In this document: positions 8,508 through 12,902 of the stretch, piece after piece
Position numbering within the stretch: the stretch's first letter is position 1
How the letters are laid out: each line of letters opens with the position of its first letter
Assembly (NCBI GenBank): GCA_026770575.1
Contig: MU657609.1
Coordinates: forward strand, 20,479-33,380
Direction: 5' to 3'
Origin: Pelagophyceae sp. CCMP2097
Taxonomy: Eukaryota; Sar; Pelagophyceae
Length of the DNA: 12,902 nucleotides
The notes under the pieces: generated by a model
Seen by the model: the letters and a program-made list of their open reading frames with translations, nothing else
Databases searched by the model: none
What the model was told of the DNA's origin: nothing
Made by a program: the position numbers and the translations under genes

Positions 8508-8841
8508 TCACTGGCCGCCGTCAAAGTGGCGCGCGAGCGGGTGCGTCGTCGTGTAGTGCCGCGCGTCCGGCGAGAAGCGGCTCTTGCCTAGATGCCGGCG
8601 TAGACGACCGGACACATCGCATCGACGGCGTTGTGCACTCACGGCCCGACGAGCGGAACGCTGCCGAGCCTATATAAGCTCGCTTCGACCGCCACGCGGT
8701 TTTCGCGTGCGCAGCCGCGCGGGCGTTTCGATGCCACGACTCGCCAGTGTGCCGGGCGAGCGTCGTGGACGATGCGCTTGAGGAATCAGAGGAGTTGTAC
8801 GACTTTGCCAAGCTCTTCGTCGGCGAAGGCGTCGAGAACAT
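8508..8841 (-). pseudogene. Weak minus-strand coding relic with a canonical-looking intron
   Basis: On the minus strand 8587-8508 reads KSRFSPDARHYTTTHPLARH then FDGGQ and TGA. It is preceded by a 55-nt segment (8642-8588) beginning GTGAGT and ending ATCTAG, a good intron by sequence. The upstream frame to about 8841 is Ser-rich and antisense to a better plus-strand candidate, so only the last 25 codons look protein-like. The stop is 10 nt from the stop of the convergent plus-strand exon. Confidence 0.2.
8671..8678 (+). promoter_or_regulatory. TATA-box-like motif
   Basis: TATATAAG stands alone in GC-rich surroundings, about 30 bp upstream of the coding-like segment beginning near 8702. It is the best TATA match I saw in the window. 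Promoter activity is inference. Confidence 0.35.
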
Positions 8842-9078
8842 CGACGGGATGTTGTACCTACGAGCGGGTGTTTACCTTTATAACGCACCGCGACGATAGG
8901 GCCGCCTCGCCCGCGGCGTCGCGGCGACGCGAACACGAGCACTTGGTTTTCCAACGACGGGATGGCGCCGGTCGCTCACGAACAAGGCGACGTGGCTTGA
9001 AACTCCAGCGAGGCCTCGGACAAGCACCTCCTGCTCATGGGCATGGACGACGCGGTGCGCGTGGCCCGGCCCTCGTAG
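8702..9078 (+). pseudogene. Decayed plus-strand coding region, unknown family
   Basis: The frame from 8702 to TAG 8897-8899 reads CHDSPVCRASVVDDALEESE, then ELYDFAKLFVGEGVENIDG and MLYLRAGVYLYNAPRR, with acidic/hydrophobic composition unlike a shadow frame. A second frame from about 8932 reads NTSTWFSNDGMAPVAHEQGD, then VA, TGA (8998-9000), NSSEASDKHLLLMGMDDAVR, VARPS, TAG (9076-9078). A 32-nt GTGTTT...ATAG segment (8868-8899) would connect the two frames, but it is very short for an intron. There is no suitable ATG in the first frame. I read this as a gene with accumulated stops and shifts; the family is unknown. Confidence 0.35.
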
Positions 9079-9383
9079 AATTGGCGCAAGCGCAAGGGCG
9101 TCGCAGGCGTGTCCATAGTCACTAGTAGTACCCAAAGGCCTACCGGGCTTCGATCAATCAAACGCCGCGCGCCGACGGCCGCGCGGCCGGGCGGCGAACC
9201 GACGAGGCGGTGGGGACGCACCGCGCGCGCTCGAGGCGTCGCTCGGAGCGTTAACGCGCTTCGGAGAAGCTGCTCGCGATGGACACTAACTTTTCAGCTT
9301 TTTCAGATTTGATGCCGCCCCAAAATTTCCAAAGCAGCTCTTCTAATTAAAAAACCAAGAAGATCGGCCCCACCCGCGCCGCG
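9079..9383. other. Intergenic, no gene seen
   Basis: Frames here are Arg-rich and shadow-like. An A/T-rich section at about 9286-9360 (ACTTTTCAGCTTTTTCAG, AATTAAAAAACC) lies directly upstream of the 9384 start and is the likely promoter/5' leader of that gene. Confidence 0.4.
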
Positions 9384-10578
9384 ATGCTCCTCCTCCGCGA
9401 CGACGCACAACGTCAAGCGGACCGCGCGCGCATCGCCGTGCTCCTCGCACAAACGCGGGGGCGCGCCGGCGCCGAGGCCGCCGAAGCCGCCTTAGCGGCA
9501 GAGGCGAGGCTGGCCGACAAAAAGTCTGGCGCAGCGTCCGTCCGAATTTCCGGAGACACTTAAGTGGCCACCGCAGCGCTCCTTGGACCTCTCCGCCACC
9601 GGCACGCGAGCCGCAATTCGCACCACAGGTCCGCGGCGAATGCGGCGGCAAGAATCGACGGGCCCTCGGTCAAAACTCACGAGGCTTTCGAGGCGCCGTC
9701 GGCGCGGCCCGCGGCGGCGGCCGCGGGCGGCTCGCAGCGGTCGCCCAGCCGCCCGCCGCCGCTGCAGCTCGAGGCCTCGAATGAATCGCGCGGCGGCGCG
9801 GAGCGCTCGCTGCTCAAAGCCTCGAACTGTTTACAGCTCCAAGCGACGATCGCGCGCCTCGAGGCCGAAAACGCGCGCCTCCGCGCCGCCGCCGCGCAGC
9901 CCGCCGCGCCGGCCGCGGACCGCGTCTCGCCGACGGCACACGTCGACGCCCCGGCGCGCTTCGCCGGCGAGGCTTCGGTTCGCTTCGCCAGCGAGGCGCC
10001 GCGGGGCCCGCCGCCGCGGGGCACGACGCCGCGAGCCCCTCCGCCGCGGAACGAGCCGCCGCGGGGCCCGCCGCCGCAAATCCCGCCGCCGCGGGGCCCG
10101 CCGCCGCGGGGCTCGCCGCCGCAAATCCCGCCGCCGCCCGCTCTCGCGGCCGGCGCAGCGTCGCCCGCGCTCCGCGGCGCGCCGTCTCCCACAGATACGG
10201 GCGCGACCCCCGCCTCGACGTTTTCGGCGGTGGACGGCTTCCTCGTCTTCACGTGCAACAAAGAACGCGTCTGTATCTCCACACGCGACGGCCAAGTCCG
10301 CCCCAGCGTCTCCGACGCACCGCTCCTTTGTTTGTACGTCTCTCGCGCAGGTCTTCCTCGGCATCGCCACCGCGCGCGCCGCGGCCAAGCGTCCGCGCGC
10401 CGAGAGCGACGACGCCGCCGCGATGCAGCGTTTGAAGGCGGCCGAGGCGGGCTTTTCTGCGGGGTGGCGCCTCGCCACCCGCGAAGGCGCCAAGAAGACG
10501 GCGTACTACGTCTCGCCAAAGGACGAGGTCTTCGGCAGCAAAGTCGCCGCCATGCGCCACTTCAAAGAGCAGCCGTGA
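9384..10578 (+). CDS. Paralogue of the 5104 gene: coiled coil, Pro-rich linker, C-terminal Trp/Tyr domain
   Basis: Proposed exons are 9384-9535, 9629-10295 and 10351-10578 (348 aa). Exon 1 starts at ATG 9384 (MLLLRDDAQRQADRARIAVL), a charged helix like the one in the 5104 product. It is inferred because the exon 2 frame has no ATG before the coiled coil; its intron (GTCCGT...CACAG, 93 nt) is tentative. Exon 2 holds LQLQATIARLEAENARLRAA, then a Pro-Arg-Gly repeat region, then VDGFLVFTCNKERVC. The 55-nt intron 10296-10350 (GTCCGC...GCGCAG) joins RDGQ to VFLGIATARAAAKRPR, which aligns with TGEVVVGISNALATAKRQR of the paralogue. The end reads AGWRLATRE...AYYVSPKDEVFGSKVAAMRH. A basic KRPR motif suggests a nuclear location. 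Function is unknown. Confidence 0.78.
9999..10139 (+). repeat. Pro-rich coding repeats (PPPRG / PPPQI)
   Basis: GC-rich 15-nt type units built on CCGCCGCGGGGC encode PRGPPPRG, NEPPRGPPPQIPPP and similar strings. They form a flexible linker between the coiled coil and the C-terminal domain. The paralogue at 5104 has a Pro-Ala-Glu repeat at the comparable location, so the linker evolved by different repeat expansion. Confidence 0.85.
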
Positions 10579-10646
10579 CGGGTCCGGCGACCAAATGACG
10601 CTCGAGAGCGCAGCCACGTAACGATACACAGCCAAGGATAAGGAAA

Positions 10647-10797
10647 TAGGGGCTCCCGTAGGGGGTACGCCAGTTGAAGGAAGTCTACTAAAGGGCACGA
10701 TGTATTCTACAGTAGGAATTCCTAGTGGATTTGTAAGCTTTTCCCAACCCTTTAGTAGACTCTCTTCGGAGAGGCTTACCCCCTACGGGGGCCCCTA
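10647..10797. mobile_element. MITE-like inverted-repeat element, copy 1
   Basis: A 147-bp element (10649-10795) starts GGGGCTCCCGTAGGGGGTAC and ends with the near-perfect inverse (two mismatches over 23 bp). It is flanked by TA on both sides. Inner arms AGTCTACTAAAGGG and CCCTTTAGTAGACT are perfect inverse copies. There is no coding capacity. TA target duplication plus short size fits a non-autonomous element moved by a Tc1/mariner-type transposase, but no transposase is in the window. A central perfect palindrome TAGGAATTCCTA is present. Confidence 0.8.
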
Positions 10798-10804
10798 TGT
10801 CCCG

Positions 10805-11230
10805 GCGGCATGAGGTCCTGCGTCATTTTCAAAAATCTCCGCCGCCGTAGCCGCCCACCAGACGCTTGGTAAACGCGTCGATGTGGACGGGCGCAAACCT
10901 GTCGTCCGTGTCGGCTGAAAGATAGAAAATCGTCTGTGTGTCGAGCACTTCCGCTGAGCAGACGCGTCGAGCGCCTCGCCGTCGGTCCACTGCCGCATGG
11001 ACACGGCAGCGTCGTGGCCAAAGGAGTCGGCACCTGCAAAAGGAGTCCAGCGCGTGCTCCGCGGCCTTGAACAACAGCATCGCCCTCTGCGGCCGCGCCC
11101 GCGAGAGCGGTTTCCCGTACTTCGTCCCACCCGTCGTTTTCCACGCGTATGCGCGAGCGACGGAGAGAAAACAGGGGAGAGAGATGTCCCACCCGAGGAA
11201 TCCACTCCTCCCCACGCCCACTTTCAAAGG
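10805..11230 (-). pseudogene. Coding relic between the two MITE-like copies
   Basis: The minus strand shows protein-like stretches in different frames: ENDGWDEVRETALAGAAAEG or, overlapping, RAMLLFKAAEHALDSF; then DSFGHDAAVSMRQWTDGEAL; then VLDTQTIFYLSADTDDRFAP followed by VHIDAFTKRLVGGYGGGDF and TGA. I could not find GT-AG introns joining them in phase, although GTGCCG...GGCAG (43 nt) is a possible one. I read it as a decayed or captured gene fragment. The family is not recognised. Confidence 0.35.
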
Positions 11231-11293
11231 CCGTGGGAATTCACCGACCTGGCGGACTGCAACCGGAAACCCCCGGTCCCCACTTACGCAGTA

Positions 11294-11437
11294 TAGGGGC
11301 CCCCGTAGGGGGTACGCCCCTTTTGACGGGAGCCTATTAAAGAGGTTGAAGAAAGTCTACTAAAGGGCAAAAGGTATTCTGCGAGAGGCTTTGAATAGGC
11401 GACCTTCGGAAGGGCGTACCCCCTACGGGGGCCCCTA
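11294..11437. mobile_element. MITE-like inverted-repeat element, copy 2
   Basis: A 140-bp element (11296-11435) flanked by TA. Its terminal inverted repeats are identical over 24 bp; the left end begins GGGGCCCCCGTAGGGGGTAC. The interior shares GTTGAAG and AGTCTACTAAAGGG with copy 1, but carries an extra segment of about 30 bp near the left end and lacks the inner right arm. Perfect termini suggest it moved more recently than copy 1. No ORF is present. Confidence 0.85.
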
Positions 11438-11459
11438 TACCAAGTTCTTCGTCTCTCGT

Positions 11460-11512
11460 GGACCCCGAGTGGGCTCTAGCCCGCCAGGTCCGCGGCATTC
11501 CACTCGGGGTCC
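11460..11512. repeat. Perfect 13-bp inverted repeat (hairpin)
   Basis: GGACCCCGAGTGG (11460-11472) and CCACTCGGGGTCC (11500-11512) are exact inverse complements around a 27-nt loop. The loop side holds a smaller inverse pair, GGGCT-CT-AGCCC (11471-11482). It lies between MITE copy 2 and the tandem repeats, downstream of the WD40 gene. It could be a transcript-end hairpin or termini of another small element. Confidence 0.7.
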
Positions 11513-11620
11513 CATCTAGGTGATTTGGGGGAAGGTTTCACGTATCGACGCATCTAGGTGATTTGGGGGAAAGAATATTCACGTATCGACGCGTGATCTA
11601 GGTGATTTGGGGGGGGAAAG
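11513..11620. repeat. Three tandem repeats of about 38-43 bp
   Basis: Units start at 11513, 11551 and 11594. Each contains ATCTAGGTGATTTGGGGG; the first two are followed by an A-rich spacer and TTCACGTATCGACGC. The third ends after the G/A run. Unit lengths differ by small indels (38, about 43, truncated). There are too few copies and no spacers of constant length, so this is not CRISPR. Confidence 0.85.
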
Positions 11621-12715
11621 GGCAGGCCCGTCGCGACCGTTGGACAGTGCCAGTGTGACCAGTTGTTCCAGGAAAAAGGTTCGTAGAAACACGCGGGACC
11701 GCGTGGAGAGCGCACGTGCATCGCATGGGTGCCACGGGGTGCCGTCCCCGCCGTCGTTTAGCCTCAATACCGGCGCATGGTGATTTTGGCGGCTCGAGCT
11801 CCACCTCGCGCCTCGAGCTCCACCCCGGCGGGCCTCCGAGTCGAACAACCTCGCAATGCATAAGAGTGCGAGGCCCCACAGCCGCGACGTCTTATCCCTG
11901 CTCGCCGTCACGATGCGCTCGCCGTCGGGGGAAAACGCGCAGCTGAAGACTTCGTCGGTGTGTCCTTCGAGCGTCTGCAGCAGCGCGCCCTTTCAAAGGC
12001 GTCCCAAAAGCCTGGCGCCGTCTTGTCCTTGCTCGACGTCACGACGCGCTCGCCGTTCGGCGAGAAAGCGCAGCACGACACGTAGCTGGTGTGCCCCTCG
12101 AGCGCCTTCTGCAGCGCGCCCGTCCGGGCGTCCCAGAGCCGCGCCGTCCCGTCGAAGCACGCCGTCACGAGGCGCTTGCCGTCGGGCGAGAACACGCAGC
12201 TCAGGACGCTGCCGGTGTGCCCCTCGAGCGTCTGCAGCAGCGCGCCCGTGTCGGCGTCCCAGAGCCGTACCATCATGTCGTGGCTCGCCGACACGATGCG
12301 CTTGCCGTCGGGCGAGAACACGCAGCTTGTGACTCTATCGGTGCGGCCCTCGAGCGTCGTCACCAGCGCGCCCGTCGCGGCGTCCCAGAGCCGCACCGTC
12401 GTGTCGCTGCTCGCTGTCACGATGCGCTTGCCGTCGGGCGAGAACGCGCAGCTCGCGACGTAGGGATCCCTAGCCGGTGTGCCCCTTGAGGATTGCGGTG
12501 CCCTTTTGAATCCGGTCCTTCCAGATGAGCCTGCGCAGGGCCGGGGCCAACGCCCGCGCACCCCGAGCGACTTGCTTCGTGACAAGGAGCGCATCCAACC
12601 TCGCCGCCAGCCGCAAGATGCGCGTGGCCACGTCACTCTGCAGCAGCGCGAGGATCGGCGCGGGGTCGACGGCGGGGCGCGCCTTGGCTCGCGGGGCCTC
12701 GTCGACGGCATACAT
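11579..12715 (-). pseudogene. WD40-repeat protein gene with two disruptions
   Basis: From ATG 12715 (MYAVDEAPRAKA) the first 81 codons form a helical N-terminus (PAPILALLQSDVATRILRLA ... LIWKDRIQKGTAILKGHTG). Five WD40 units of 42 residues follow, with CAFSPDGKRIVTAS, VRLWDAATGAL and LEGHT signatures; such repeats build a beta-propeller for protein-protein contacts. The frame is lost at 12463-12472 by a 10-nt insertion, directly between GHTG and [11 protein letters not shown]. It is lost again at about 11990-11998, where TTTCAAAG (8 nt) replaces 6 nt, close to a further 3-nt insertion in repeat four. The last unit ends SRLWG near 11873; the rest to TGA near 11579 has no WD signature. Five repeats are fewer than the usual seven for a closed propeller. 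Pseudogene status is likely unless the disruptions are assembly errors. Confidence 0.75.
12461..12472. other. TA-flanked palindromic insertion, possible transposon footprint
   Basis: TAGGGATCCCTA is a perfect 12-bp palindrome. Removing ten of its bases leaves a single TA and restores the WD40 reading frame exactly. It has the form TA-GGG-AT-CCC-TA, as expected if an element with GGGG...CCCC ends in a TA site had excised. Two such elements lie at 10649 and 11296. Confidence 0.5.
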
Positions 12716-12902
12716 GATGGTCACCAGGCCGCGGGCTGCAGCATGGACCTCGACGCGCGCACGGCAGCTCCTCGGCGAAGCGAGCAACGATTGCTTGCTT
12801 ATAATCCACCCTGGGTGGGGCTCTAGTCCGGAGGAAGGCTTACGCGACGCGTGTCGTGGACGAGCAGGGCGTGGACGAGCAGAGTCAGACAAGGAGCCAC
12901 AG
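12716..12902. promoter_or_regulatory. 5' region of WD40 gene with dispersed repeat copy B
   Basis: No gene is seen. The minus-strand promoter/5' leader of the WD40 gene should be here. 12842-12902 carries the blocks CGACGCGT, GCAGGGCGTGGACGAG (12864-12879) and CAGACAAGGAGCCACAG (12886-12902) shared with 1044-1098, plus a local duplication of CGTGGACGAGCAG. The window edge cuts the repeat. Confidence 0.45.

Noticed and set aside
9677..10519. Minus-strand Gly/Arg-rich open frame (GGGPRGGG repeats)
   Set aside because: It is the antisense of the Pro-rich linker of the 9384 gene, which has a paralogue on the plus strand and a conserved splice junction.
11513..11620. CRISPR-like array
   Set aside because: There are three directly adjoining units with indels, no distinct spacers and no cas genes, in a eukaryotic context.
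12463..12470. GGATCC and GAATTC palindromes as cloning or adapter artefacts
   Set aside because: No vector sequence adjoins them, and GAATTC also occurs at several ordinary positions (about 1038, 4089, 4988, 11237). An artefact cannot be fully excluded for the 12461 site without reads.
1..12902. tRNA, rRNA or bacterial operon signals
   Set aside because: I saw no cloverleaf-like tRNA with its TTC-loop signature, no rRNA-like conserved blocks and no Shine-Dalgarno-led gene strings. Gene structure is eukaryotic. A dedicated scan (tRNAscan, Rfam) was not possible.

Overview
This window looks like nuclear DNA of a GC-rich, intron-containing eukaryote. A pelagophyte-like or other stramenopile/haptophyte-type microalga is my best guess, but the sequence alone cannot fix the taxon. 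The evidence is short spliceosomal introns (about 49-266 nt) with GT...AG ends whose removal joins conserved frames, densely packed genes on both strands, Ala/Pro-rich coiled-coil proteins, and a WD40 protein built from near-identical 42-residue repeats. Long open frames on the opposite strand are mostly GC-driven shadows.

Layout. 1-821 (-): a sulfotransferase-like gene running off the left edge, with one intron and frame breaks at homopolymers. 1343-3598 (+): an intact FAD-dependent amine/polyamine oxidase that I could resolve into ten exons (443 aa). 3932-4926 (-) and 5104-6516 (+): a divergent pair sharing a 177-bp promoter region, an Ala-rich helical protein (244 aa, 3 exons) and an Ala/Pro-rich coiled-coil protein with a C-terminal Trp/Tyr domain and an in-frame TAG. 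6752-7939 (-): a second 3-exon coiled-coil protein (358 aa). 7940-9383: a gene-poor stretch with a lower-GC block, short coding relics and a TATA-like box. 9384-10578 (+): a paralogue of the 5104 gene (348 aa, 3 exons). 10647-11437: two copies of a TA-flanked inverted-repeat element (MITE-like) bracketing a decayed coding relic. 11460-11620: a hairpin and three tandem repeats. 11579-12715 (-): a WD40-repeat gene broken in two places. About 60 bp at the right edge matches a stretch near position 1044.

How the parts relate. The most coherent unit is 3.9-10.6 kb. Two minus-strand coiled-coil genes share exon architecture (three exons, both introns phase 0, exon 2 starting with an Ala-run-Leu helix). 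Each faces a plus-strand gene encoding a coiled coil, a basic KRxR motif and the same C-terminal domain. This suggests a duplicated divergent two-gene module encoding interacting, possibly nuclear, proteins of unknown function. The right third shows mobile-element activity: the TIR elements sit in TA sites, and the WD40 gene carries a 10-nt insertion between TA dinucleotides that resembles an excision scar of such an element.
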